From NCBI GenBank assembly GCA_958298945.1, contig OY282609.1, positions 40,128,954 to 40,192,953 of the forward strand: DNA of 64,000 nucleotides, given 5' to 3'. The notes under the pieces were generated by a model. It made no database searches and was not told where the DNA came from. It saw only the letters and a list, made by a program, of their open reading frames with translations. Positions within the stretch are counted from its first letter, which is position 1. Each line of letters starts with the position of its first letter. Both the position numbers and the translations under genes were made by a program. This document shows, piece after piece, positions 36,571 to 49,430 of this stretch. Origin of the DNA: Atherix ibis (taxonomy: Eukaryota; Arthropoda; Insecta; Diptera; Athericidae).

Positions 36571-39500
36571 TTTTTAGTAGAAATTTTTAGTAGAAATTTT
36601 TAGTAGAAATTTTCAGTAGAAATTTTCAGTAGAAATTTTCAGTAGAAATTTTCAGTAGAAATGTTCAGTAGAAATTTTCAGTAGAAATTTTCAGTAGAAA
36701 TTTTTAGTAGAAAAATTCAGTAGAAATTTTCAGTAGAAATTTTTAGTAGAAAAATTCAGTAGAAATTTTCAGTAGAAATTTTCTGTAGAAATTTTCTGTA
36801 GAAATTTTCAGTAGAATTTATCTGTAGAAATTTTCAGTAGAAATTTTCAGTAGAAAATGTTAGTAGAAATTTTCAGTAGGAATTTTCAGTAGAAATTATC
36901 AATAAAAAATTTCATTAGAAATTTTTAGTAGAAATTTTCAGTAGAAATGTTCAGTAGAAATATTCATCAGAAATTTTCAGTAGAAATTTTCGGTAGGAAT
37001 TTTTAGTAGAAATTTTCAGTAGACATTTTTAGTACAAAGTTTCAGTAGAAATTATTGTAGAAATATTCGGTAGCAATTTTCAGTAGAAATTTTCTGTAGA
37101 AATTTTCTGTAAAAATTTTCAGCACAAATAGTCAGTAGACATTTTCGGTAGAAATTTTCTGTAGCAATTTTCAGTAGAAATTTTCAGTTGAAAATTTCAG
37201 TAGAAATTTTCAGTAGAAATTGTCAGTAGAAATTTACAGTAGATATTTTTAGTAGAAAATTTCAGTAGAAATTTTCATTAGAAATTTTCAATAGAAATTT
37301 TCATTAGAAATTTTTAGCAGAAATTTTCAGGAAAAATTTTCAGTAGAAATTTTCAGTAGAAATTTTCAGAGAAATTTGTAGTAGAAATTTTCAGTAGAAA
37401 TTGACAGTAGCCATTTTTAGTAGAAATTTTTAGTAGGGAAGTTGAGTAGAGGTTTCCAGTAGAAATTTTCAGTAGAAATTTTCAGTACAAATTTTCAGTA
37501 GAAATTATCAATAAAAAATTTCATTAGAAATTTTTAGTAGAAAATTTCAGTAGAAATGTTCAGTAGAAATATTCAGCAAAAAATTCCAGTAGAAATTTTC
37601 GATAGAAATTTTTAGTAGAAATTTTCAGTAGAAATTTTCAGTAGAAATTTTCAGTAGAAATTTTCAGTAGAAATTTTCAGTAGAAATTTTCAGAAGAAAA
37701 TTTTAGTAGAAAAATTCAGTAGAAATTTTCAGTAGAAATTTTCTGTAGAAATTATATGTAGAAATTATATGTAGAAATTTTCAGTAGAAATTTTCAGTAG
37801 AAAATGTCAGTAGAAATAGTTAGTAGAAATTTTCAGTAGAAATTTTCAGTAGAAATTTTCAGTAGAAACTGTCAGTAGAAATTTTCAGTAGAAAATGTCA
37901 GTAGAAATTTTCAGTAGTAATTTTCAGTAGAAATTTTCAGTAGAAATTTTCAGTAGAAATTTTCAATAGAAATTTCAGTAGAAATTTTCCGTAGAAATTT
38001 TCAGTCGAAATTATCAGGAAATTTTCAGTATAAATTTTACATTAGAAATTTTCAGAGAAGTTTTCAGTAAAAATTTTCAGTGGAAATTTTTAGTAGAAAT
38101 TTTCAGTAGAAATTTTCAGTAGAAATTTTCAGTAGAAATTTTCAGTAGAAATTTTCAGTAGAAATTTTCAGTAGAAATTTTCAGAAGAAAATTTTAGTAG
38201 AAAAATTCAGTAGAAATTTTCAGTAGAAATTTTCTGTAGAAATTATATGTAGAAATTATATGTAGAAATTATATGTAGAAATTTTCAGTAGAAATTTTCA
38301 GTAGAAAATGTCAGTAGAAATATTCAGTAGAAATTTTCTGTAGAAATTTTTACTACAAATTTTCAGTAGAAACTCTCAGTAGAAATTTTCAGAGAAATTT
38401 TCAGTAGAAATTTACAGAGAAATTTTCAGTAGAAATTTTCAGTGGAAATTTTTAGTAGAAATTTTCAGTAGAAATTTTCAGTAGAAATGTTCAGTAGAAA
38501 TTTTCAGTAGAAATTTTTAGTAGAAATTTTTAGTAGAAATTTTCAGTAGAAATTTTTAGTAGAAATTTTCAGTAGAAATTTTCAGTAGAAATGTTCAGTA
38601 GAAATTTTCAGTAGAAATTTTCAGTAGAAATTTTCAGTAGAAATTTTTAGTAGAAAAATTCAGTAGAAATTTTCAGTAGAAATTTTCAGTAGAAATTTTT
38701 AGTAGAAAAATTCAGTAGAAATTTTCAATAGAAATTTTCTGTAGAAATTTTCTGTAGAAATTTTCAGTAGAATTTATCTGTAGAAATTTTCAGTAGAAAT
38801 TTTCAGTAGAAAATGTTAGTAGAAATTTTCAGTAGAAATTTTCAGTAGAAATTTACAGTAGACATTTTTAGTAGAAATTTTTAGTAGTAAAGTTGATTAG
38901 AAGTTTCCAGTGGAAATTTCAGTAGAAATATTCAGCAAAAAATTCCAGTAGAAATTTTCAGTAGAAATTTTCAGTAGAAATTTTCAGTAGAAATTTTCTG
39001 TAGAAATTATATGTAGAAATTATATTTAGAAATTTTCAGTAGAAATTTTCAGTAGAAAATGTCAGTAGAAATATTCAGTAGAAATTTTCTGTAGAAATTT
39101 TTACTACAAATTTTCAGTAGAAACTCTCAGTAGAAATTTTCAGAGAAATTTTCAGTAGAAATTTACAGAGAAATTTTCAGTAGAAAATTTCAGTAGAAAT
39201 GTTCAGTAGAAATATTCAGCAAAAAATTCCAGTACAAATTTTCGTTAGAAATTTTTAGTAGAAATTTTTAGTAGAAATTTTCAGTAGAAATTTTCAGTAG
39301 AAATTTTCAGTAGAAATTTTCAGTAGAAACTTTCAGTAGAAATTTTCAGAAGAAAATTTTAGTAGAAAAATTCAGTAGAAATTTTCAGTTGAAATTTTCT
39401 GTAGAAATTATATGTAGAAATTTTCAGTAGAAAATGTCAGTAGAAATATTCAGTAGAAATTTTCTGTAGAAATTTTTACTATAAATTTTCAGTAGAAACT

Positions 39501-42000
39501 GTCAGTAGAAATTTTCAGAGAAATTTTCAGTAGAAATTTACAGAGAAATTTTCTATAGAAATTTTCAGTAAACATTTTTGGTACAAATTTTTAGTACAAA
39601 TTTGCAGTAGAAATTTTCAGTAGAAACTGTAAGTAGACAGATTAGAAATCTTAAGAAGAAATTTTCAGTAGAAATTTTCAGTAAAAATTTTCAGTAGAAA
39701 TTTTCAGTGGAAAATTTTAGTAGAAATTTTCAGTAGAAATGTTCAATAGAAATATTCAGCAGAAATTTTCAGTAGAAATTGTCGATAGAAATTTTTAGTA
39801 GAAATTTTCTTTAGTAGTTTTCTGTAGAAACTTTCTGTAAAAATTTTCAGTAGAAATAGTTAGTAGAAATTTTCAGTAGAAATTTTCAGTAGAAATTTTC
39901 AGTAGAAATTTTCAGTAGAAAATGTCAGTAGGAATTTTCAGTAGAAAATGTCAGTAGAAATTTTCAGTAGTAATTTTCAGTAGAAATTTTCAGGAGAAAT
40001 TTTCAATAGAAATTTCAGTAGAAATTTTCCGTAGAAATTTTCAGTCGAAATTATCAGGAAATTTTCAGTAGAAATTTTACATTAGAAATTTTCAGAGAAA
40101 TTTTCAGTAAAAATTTTCAGTGGAAATTTTTAGTAGAAATTTTCAGTCGAAATTATCAGGAAATTTTCAGTAGAAATTTTACATTAGAAATTTTCAGAGA
40201 AATTTTCAGTAAAAATTTTCAGTGGAAATTTTTAGTAGAAATTTTCAGTAGAAATTTTCAGTAGAAATTTTCAGTAGAAATTTTCAGTAGAAATTTTCAG
40301 TAGAAATTTTCAGTAGAAATTTTCAGTAGAAATTTTCAGTAGAAATTTTCAGTAGAAATTTTCAGTAGAAATTTTCAGAAGAAAGTTTTAGTAGAAAAAT
40401 TCAGTAGAAATTTTCAGTAGAAATTTTCTGTAGAAATTATATGTAGAAATTATATGTAGAAATTATATGTAGAAATTTTCAGTAGAAATTTTCAGTAGAA
40501 AATGTCAGTAGAAATATTCAGTAGAAATTTTCTGTAGAAATTTTTACTACAAATTTTCAGTAGAAACTCTTAGTAGAAATTTTCAGTAGAAATTTTCTGT
40601 AGAAATTTTTACTACAAATTTTCAGTAGAAACTCTTAGTAGAAATTTTCAGAGAAATTTTCAGTAGAAATTTACAGAGAAATTTTCAGTAGAAATTTTCA
40701 GTAGAAATGTTCAGTAGAAATTTTCAGTAGAAATTTTTAGTAGAAATTTTTAGTAGAAATTTTCAGTAGAAATTTTCAGTAGAAATTTTCAGTAGAAATT
40801 TTCAGTAGAAATTTTCAGTAGAAATGTTCAGTAGAAATTTTCAGTAGAAATTTTCAGAAGAAAATTTTAGTAGAAAAATTCAGTAGAAATTTTCAGTAGA
40901 AATTTTTAGTAGAAATTTTCAGTAGAAATTTTCAGTAGAAATTTTCAGAAGAAATTTTCAGTAGAAATTTTCAGTAGAAATTTTCAGTAGAAATTTTCAG
41001 TAGAAATTTTCAGTAGAAATTTTCAGAAGAAAATTTTAGTAGAAAAATTCAGTAGAAATTTTCAGTAGAAATTTTCTGTAGAAATTATATGTAGAAATTA
41101 TATGTAGAAATTATATGTAGAAATTTTTAGTAGAAATTTTCAGTAGAAAATGTCAGTAGAAATATTCAGTAGAAATTTTCTGTAGAAATTTTTACTACAA
41201 ATTTTCAGTAGAAACTCTCAGTAGAAATTTTCAGAGAAATTTTCAGTAGAAATTTACAGAGAAATTTTCAGTAGAAATTTTCAGTGGAAATTTTTAGTAG
41301 AAATTTTCAGTAGAAATTTTCAGTAGAAATGTTCAGTAGAAATTTTCAGTAGAAATTTTTAGTAGAAATTTTTAGTAGAAATTTTCTGTAGAAATTATAT
41401 GTAGAAATTATATGTAGAAATTTTCAGTAGAAATTTTCAGTAGAAAATGTCAGTAGAAATATTCAGTAGAAATTTTCTGTAGAAATTTTTACTACAAATT
41501 TTCAGTAGAAACTGTCAGTAGAAATTTTCAGAGAAATTTTCAGTAGAAATTTACAGAGAAATTTTCAGTAGAAATTTTCAGTGGAAATTTTTAGTAGAAA
41601 TTTTCAGTAGAAATTTTCAGTAGAAATGTTCAGTAGAAATTTTCAGTGGAAATTTTTAGTAGAAATTTTTAGTAGAAATTTTCAGTAGAAGTTTTCAGTA
41701 GAAATTTTCAGCAGAAATTTTCAGTAGAAATGTTCACTAGAAATTTTCATTAGAAATTTTCAGTAGAAATTTTCTGTAGAAATTATATGTAGAAATTATA
41801 TGTAGAAATTTTCAGTAGAAATTTTCAGTAGAAAATGTCAGTAGAAATATTCAGTAGAAATTTTCTGTAGAAATTTTTACTACAAATTTTCAGTAGAAAC
41901 TGTCAGTAGAAATTTTCAGAGAAATTTTCAGTAGAAATTTACGGAGAAATTTTCAGTAGAAATTTTCAGTGGAAATTTTTAGTAGAAATTTTCAGTAGAA
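34650..42000. repeat. 7.1-7.4-kb segmental duplication, copy 1
   Basis: This is the largest unit in the window and is followed directly by its second copy. Anchors and offsets are: GAAAATTTCAG 34,818 and 42,076 (7,258); TTTCATCCG 35,158 and 42,364 (7,206); CAGTCAG 35,674 and 42,854 (7,180); GTTGATTAG 38,892 and 46,047 (7,155); CGTTAG 39,243 and 46,290 (7,047); TTAGTAGTTTTC 39,811 and 46,953 (7,142); GAAAGTTTTAG 40,381 and 47,497 (7,116); TTTACGGAG 41,938 and 49,353 (7,415). At about 39,639 this copy has the odd junction TAGACAGATTAGAAATC, where 95 bp present in copy 2 (including a CAGCTGATATG monomer) are gone. The join is not in the 13-bp register. About 299 bp (23 monomers) present in copy 2 at 48.4-48.8 kb are missing near 41,380. 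Confidence 0.9.
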
Positions 42001-45000
42001 ATTTTCAGTAGAAATGTTCAGTAGAAATTTTCAGTAGAAATTTTTAGTAGAAATTTTTAGTAGAAATTTTCAGTAGAAAATTTCAGTAGAAATTTTCAGT
42101 AGAAATGTTCAGTAGAAATTTTCAGTAGAAATTTTCAGTAGAAATTTTCAGTAGAAATTTTCAGTAGAAATTTTTAGTAGAAAAATTCAGTAGAAATTTT
42201 CAGTAGAAATTTTCTGTAGAAATTTTCTGTAGAAATTTTCAGTAGAAATTATCAGGAAATTTTCAGTAGAAATTTACAGTAGACATTTTTAGTAGGAAAG
42301 TTGAGTAGAGGTTTCCAGTAGAAATTTCAGTAATAATTTTCAGTATAAATTATCAATAAAAAATTTCATCCGAAATTTTTAGTAGAAAATTTCAGTGGAA
42401 ATGTTCTGTAGAAATATTCAGCAAAAATTTTGAGTAGAAATTTTCAGTAGAAATTTTTAGTACATATTTTTAGTACAAATTATTGTAGAAATATTCCGTA
42501 GAAATTTTCTGTAGAAATTTTAGTAGAAATTTTCAGTTGAAAATTTCAGTTGAAATTTTCAATAGTAATTGTCAGTAGAAATTTACAGTAGATATTTTTA
42601 GTAGAAATTTCAGTAGAAATTTTCAGCAGAAATATTCAATAGAAATTTTCATTAGAAATTTTTAGCAGAAATTTTCAGCAAAAATTTTTAGCAGAAATTT
42701 TCAGCAAAAATTTTCAGTAGAAATATTTAGTAGAAATTGTCAGCAGAAACTTTCAATAGAAATGTTTAACATAAATTTTTAGCTGAAATTTTCGGCAGAA
42801 ATTTTCATTAGAAATTCTTAATACAAATTTTCAGCAGATATTTTCAGTAATAACAGTCAGCAGAAATTTTCGGTACGAATAGATATTTACAGTAGAAATG
42901 ATCAGTAGACATTTTCAGTAGAAATTTTCAGTAGAAATTTTCATTAGAAATTTTTAGTAGAAATTTTCAGTAGAATATTTCTATAGAAATTTTCAGTAAA
43001 CATTTTTGGTACAAATTTTCGGTAAACATTTTCAGTAGAAACTGTCAGTAGAAATTTTCAGAGAAATTTTCAGTAGAAATTTCAGAGAAATTTTCAGTAG
43101 AAATTTTCAGTGGAAATTTTTAGTAGAAATTTTCAGTAGACATTTTCAGTAAAAATTTACAATAGGAATTTTGAGTAAAAATTTTCAGCTGATATGTTTA
43201 GTAGAAAGGTTAATTAGAAATTTTTATTAGGAATTTTCAGGAGAAATCTTAAGAAGAAATTTTCAGTAGAAATTTTCAGTAAAAATTTTCAGTAGAAATT
43301 TTCAGTGGACATTTTTAGTAGAAATTTTCAGCAGAAATGTTCAATAGAAATATTCAGCAGAAATTTTCAGTAGAAATTGTCGATAGAAATTTTTAGTAGA
43401 AATTTTCTTTAAAATTTTCAGTAGAAATTTTCAGAAGAAAATTTTAGTAGAAAAATTCAGTAGAAATTTTCAGTAGAAATTTTCTGTAGAAATTATATGT
43501 AGAAATTATATGTAGAAATTTTCAGTAGAAATTTTCAGTAGAAAATGTCAGTAGAAATATTCAGTAGATATTTTCTGTAGAAATTTTTACTTCAAATTTT
43601 TAGTAGAAACAGTCAGTGGAAATTTTCAGAGAAATTTTCAGTAGAAATTTACATAGAAATTTTCAGTAGAAATTTTCAGTGGAAATTTTTAGTAGAAATT
43701 TTCAGTAGAAATTTTCAGTAGAAATGTTCAGTAGAAATTTTCAGTAGAAATTTTTAGTAGAAATTTTTAGTAGAAATTTTTAGTAGAAATTTTCAGTAGA
43801 AATTTTCAGTAGAAATTTTCAGTAGAAATTTTCAGTAGAAATGTTCAGTAGAAATTTTCAGTAGAAATTTTCAGTAGAAATTTTTAGTAGAAAAATTCAG
43901 TAGAAATTTTCAGTAGAAATTTTTAGTAGAAAAATTCAGTAGAAATTTTCAGTAGAAATTTTCTGTAGAAATTTTCTGTAGAAATTTTCAGTAGAATTTA
44001 TCTGTAGAAATTTTCAGTAGAAATTTTCAGTAGAAAATGTTAGTAGAAATTTTCAGTAGGAATTTTCAGTAGAAATTATCAATAAAAAATTTCATTAGAA
44101 ATTTTTAGTAGAAATTTTCAGTAGAAATGTTCAGTAGAAATATTCATCAGAAATTTTCAGTAGAAATTTTCGGTAGGAATTTTTAGTAGAAATTTTCAGT
44201 AGACATTTTTAGTACAAATTTTCAGTAGAAATTATTGTAGAAATATTCGGTAGCAATTTTCAGTAGAAATTTTCTGTAGAAATTTTCTGTAAAAATTTTC
44301 AGCACAAATAGTCAGTAGACATTTTCGGTAGAAATTTTCTGTAGCAATTTTCAGTAGAAATTTTCAGTTGAAAATTTCAGTAGAAATTTTCAGTAGAAAT
44401 TGTCAGTAGAAATTTACAGTAGATATTTTTAGTAGAAAATTTCTGTAGAAATTTTCATTAGAAATTTTCAATAGAAATTTTCATTAGAAATTTTTAGCAG
44501 AAATTTTCAGGAAAAATTTTCAGTAGAAATTTTCAGTAGAAATTTTCAGAGAAATTTTCAGTAGAAATTTTCAGTAGAAATTTACAGTAGCCATTTTTAG
44601 TAGAAATTTTTAGTAGGGAAGTTGAGTAGAGGTTTCCAGTAGAAATTTTCAGTAGAAATTTTCAGTAGAAATTATCAATAAAAAATTTCATTAGAAATTT
44701 TTAGTAGAAAATTTCAGTAGAAATGTTCAGTAGAAATATTCAGCAAAAAATTCCAGTAGAAATTTTCGATAGAAATTTTTAGTAGAAATTTTCAGTAGAA
44801 ATTTTCAGTAGAAATTTTCAGTAGAAATTTTCAGTAGAAATTTTCAGTAGAAATTTTCAGAAGAAAATTTTTGAAGAAAAAATTCAGTAGAAATTTTCAG
44901 TAGAAATTTTCTGTAGAAATTATATGTAGAAATTATATGTAGAAATTTTCAGTAGAAATTTTCAGTAGAAAATGTCAGTAGAAATAGTTAGTAGAAATTT

Positions 45001-48000
45001 TCAGTAGAAATTTTCAGTAGAAATTTTCAGTAGAAACTGTCAGTAGAAATTTTCAGTAGAAAATGTCAGTAGAAATTTTCAGTAGTAATTTTCAGTAGAA
45101 ATTTTCAGTAGAAATTTTCAGTAGAAATTTTCAATAGAAATTTCAGTAGAAATTTTCCGTAGAAATTTTCAGTCGAAATTATCAGGAAATTTTCAGTATA
45201 AATTTTACATTAGAAATTTTCAGAGAAATTTTCAGTAAAAATTTTCAGTGGAAATTTTTAGTAGAAATTTTCAGTAGAAATTTTCAGTAGAAATTTTCAG
45301 TAGAAATTTTCAGTAGAAATTTTCAGTAGAAATTTTCAGTAGAAATTTTCAGAAGAAAATTTTAGTAGAAAAATTCAGTAGAAATTTTCAGTAGAAATTT
45401 TCTGTAGAAATTATATGTAGAAATTATATGTAGAAATTATATGTAGAAATTTTCAGTAGAAATTTTCAGTAGAAAATGTCAGTAGAAATATTCAGTAGAA
45501 ATTTTCTGTAGAAATTTTTACTACAAATTTTCAGTAGAAACTCTCAGTAGAAATTTTCAGAGAAATTTTCAGTAGAAATTTACAGAGAAATTTTCAGTAG
45601 AAATTTTCAGTGGAAATTTTTAGTAGAAATTTTCAGTAGAAATTTTCAGTAGAAATGTTCAGTAGAAATTTTCAGTAGAAATTTTTAGTAGAAATTTTTA
45701 GTAGAAATTTTCAGTAGAAATTTTTAGTAGAAATTTTCAGTAGAAATTTTCAGTAGAAATGTTCAGTAGAAATTTTCAGTAGAAATTTTCAGTAGAAATT
45801 TTCAGTAGAAAGTTTTAGTAGAAAAATTCAGTAGAAATTTTCAGTAGAAATTTTCAGTAGAAATTTTTAGTAGAAAAATTCAGTAGAAATTTTCAATAGA
45901 AATTTTCTGTAGAAATTTTCTGTAGAAATTTTCAGTAGAATTTATCTGTAGAAATTTTCAGTAGAAATTTTCAGTAGAAAATGTTAGTAGAAATTTTCAG
46001 TAGAAATTTACAGTAGACATTTTTAGTAGAAATTTTTAGTAGTAAAGTTGATTAGAAGTTTCCAGTGGAAATTTCAGTAGAAATATTCAGCAAAAAATTC
46101 CAGTAGAAATTTTCAGTAGAAATTTTCAGTAGAAATTTTCAGTAGAAACTCTACAAATTTTCAGTAGAAACTCTCAGTAGAAATTTTCAGAGAAATTTTC
46201 AGTAGAAATTTACAGAGAAATTTTCACTAGAAAATTTCAGTAGAAATGTTCAGTAGAAATATTCAGCAAAAAATTCCAGTACAAATTTTCGTTAGAAATT
46301 TTTAGTAGAAATTTTTAGTAGAAATTTTCAGTAGAAATTTTCAGTAGAAATTTTCAGTAGAAATTTTCAGTAGAAACTTTCAGTAGAAATTTTCAGAAGA
46401 AAATTTTAGTAGAAAAATTCAGTAGAAATTTTCAGTTGAAATTTTCTGTAGAAATTATATGTAGAAATTTTCAGTAGAAAATGTCAGTAGAAATATTCAG
46501 TAGAAATTTTCTGTAGAAATTTTTACTATAAATTTTCAGTAGAAACTGTCAGTAGAAATTTTCAGAGAAATTTTCAGTAGAAATTTACAGAGAAATTTTC
46601 TATAGAAATTTTCAGTAAACATTTTTGGTACAAATTTTTAGTACAAATTTGCAGTAGAAATTTTCAGTAGAAACTGTAAGTAGACATTTTCAGTAAAAAT
46701 TTACAATAGGAATTTTGAGTAAAAATTTTCAGCTGATATGTTTAGTAGAAAGGTTAAGTAGAAATTTTTATTAGGAATTTTCAGTAGAAATCTTAAGAAG
46801 AAATTTTCAGTAGAAATTTTCAGTAAAAATTTTCAGTAGAAATTTTCAGTGGAAAATTTTAGTAGAAATTTTCAGCAGAAATGTTCAATAGAAATATTCA
46901 GCAGAAATTTTCAGTAGAAATTGTCGATAGAAATTTTTAGTAGAAATTTTCTTTAGTAGTTTTCTGTAGAAACTTTCTGTAAAAATTTTCAGTAGAAATA
47001 GTTAGTAGAAATTTTCAGTAGAAATTTTCAGTAGAAATTTTCAGTAGAAATTTTCAGTAGAAAATGTCAGTAGGAATTTTCAGTAGAAAATGTCAGTAGA
47101 AATTTTCAGTAGTAATTTTCAGTAGAAATTTTCAGGAGAAATTTTCAATAGAAATTTCAGTAGAAATTTTCCGTAGAAATTTTCAGTCGAAATTATCAGG
47201 AAATTTTCAGTAGAAATTTTACATTAGAAATTTTCAGAGAAATTTTCAGTAAAAATTTTCAGTGGAAATTTTTAGTAGAAATTTTCAGTTGAAATTATCA
47301 GGAAATTTTCAGTAGAAATTTTACATTAGAAATTTTCAGAGAAATTTTCAGTAAAAATTTTCAGTGGAAATTTTTAGTAGAAATTTTCAGTAGAAATTTT
47401 CAGTAGAAATTTTCAGTAGAAATTTTCAGTAGAAATTTTCAGTAGAAATTTTCAGTAGAAATTTTCAGTAGAAATTTTCAGTAGAAATTTTCAGAAGAAA
47501 GTTTTAGTAGAAAAATTCAGTAGAAATTTTCAGTAGAAATTTTCTGTAGAAATTATATGTAGAAATTATATGTAGAAATTATATGTAGAAATTTTCAGTA
47601 GAAATTTTCAGTAGAAAATGTCAGTAGAAATATTCAGTAGAAATTTTCTGTAGAAATTTTTACTACAAATTTTCAGTAGAAACTCTTAGTAGAAATTTTC
47701 AGAGAAATTTTCAGTAGAAATTTACAGAGAAATTTTCAGTAGAAATTTTCAGTGGAAATTTTTAGTAGAAATTTTCAGTAGAAATTTTCAGTAGAAATGT
47801 TCAGTAGAAATTTTCAGTAGAAATTTTTAGTAGAAATTTTTAGTAGAAATTTTCAGTAGAAATTTTCAGTAGAAATTTTCAGTAGAAATTTTCAGTAGAA
47901 ATTTTCAGTAGAAATGTTCAGTAGAAATTTTCAGTAGAAATTTTCAGAAGAAAATTTTAGTAGAAAAATTCAGTAGAAATTTTCAGTAGAAATTTTTAGT

Positions 48001-49430
48001 AGAAATTTTCAGTAGAAATTTTCAGTAGAAATTTTCAGAAGAAATTTTCAGTAGAAATTTTCAGTAGAAATTTTCAGTAGAAATTTTCAGTAGAAATTTT
48101 CAGAAGAAAATTTTAGTAGAAAAATTCAGTAGAAATTTTCAGTAGAAATTTTCTGTAGAAATTATATGTAGAAATTATATGTAGAAATTTTCAGTAGAAA
48201 TTTTCAGTAGAAAATGTCAGTAGAAATATTCAGTAGAAATTTTCTGTAGAAATTTTTACTACAAATTTTCAGTAGAAACTCTCAGTAGAAATTTTCAGAG
48301 AAATTTTCAGTAGAAATTTACAGAGAAATTTTCAGTAGAAATTTTCAGTGGAAATTTTTAGTAGAAATTTTCAGTAGAAATTTTCAGTAGAAATGTTCAG
48401 TAGAAATTTTCAGTAGAAATTTTTAGTAGAAATTTTTAGTAGAAATTTTCAGTAGAAATTTTCAGTAGAAATTTTCAGTAGAAATTTTCAGTAGAAATGT
48501 TCAGTAGAAATTTTCAGTAGAAATTTTCAGTAGAAATTTTCAGTAGAAATTTTTAGTAGAAAAATTCAGTAGAAATTTTCAGTAGAAATTTTTAGTAGAA
48601 AAATTCAGTAGAAATTTTCAATAGAAATTTTCTGTAGAAATTTTCAGTAGAATTTATCTGTAGAAATTTTCAGTAGAAATTTTCAGTAGAAAATGTTAGT
48701 AGAAATTTTCAGTAGAAATTTTCAGTAGAAATTTTCAGTAGAAATTTTCAGTAGAAATTATCAGTAGAAATTTTCAGTAGAAATTTTCAGTAGAAATTTT
48801 CTGTAGAAATTATATGTAGAAATTATATGTAGAAATTTTCAGTAGAAATTTTCAGTAGAAAATGTCAGTAGAAATATTCAGTAGAAATTTTCTGTAGAAA
48901 TTTTTACTACAAATTTTCAGTAGAAACTGTCAGTAGAAATTTTCAGAGAAATTTTCAGTAGAAATTTACAGAGAAATTTTCAGTAGAAATTTTCAGTGGA
49001 AATTTTTAGTAGAAATTTTCAGTAGAAATTTTCAGTAGAAATGTTCAGTAGAAATTTTCAGTGGAAATTTTTAGTAGAAATTTTTAGTAGAAATTTTCAG
49101 TAGAAGTTTTCAGTAGAAATTTTCAGCAGAAATTTTCAGTAGAAATGTTCACTAGAAATTTTCATTACAAATTTTCAGTAGAAATTTTCTGTAGAAATTA
49201 TATGTAGAAATTATATGTAGAAATTTTCAGTAGAAATTTTCAGTAGAAAATGTCAGTAGAAATATTCAGTAGAAATTTTCTGTAGAAATTTTTACTACAA
49301 ATTTTCAGTAGAAACTGTCAGTAGAAATTTTCAGAGAAATTTTCAGTAGAAATTTACGGAGAAATTTTCAGTAGAAATTTTCAGTGGAAATTTTTAGTAG
49401 AAATTTTCAGTAGAAATTTTCAGTAGAAAT
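42001..49430. repeat. 7.1-7.4-kb segmental duplication, copy 2
   Basis: This copy follows the variant order of copy 1 with few point changes. Private events are: a 108-bp net loss at about 46,149, where CAGTAGAAACTC runs into TACAAATTTT and an ATTATATGTAG pair is lost; an extra-base variant AATTTTTGAAGAAAAAATTC near 44,870; one monomer fewer near 44,660; and 8 instead of 10 perfect monomers before 47,492. It keeps the CAGCTGATATG stretch near 46,730 that copy 1 deleted. Its right part (from about 46.3 kb) is also the first member of the 4.3-4.6-kb series that runs to the window's end, so two duplication systems overlap here. Confidence 0.9.

Noticed and set aside
34650..49430. Assembly artefact as the explanation of the large duplications
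   Set aside because: Not excluded, but less likely: paired copies carry private indels and base changes (95 and 108 bp, 65 bp, single bases), which a simple duplicated contig would not show. Read-depth data would be decisive.
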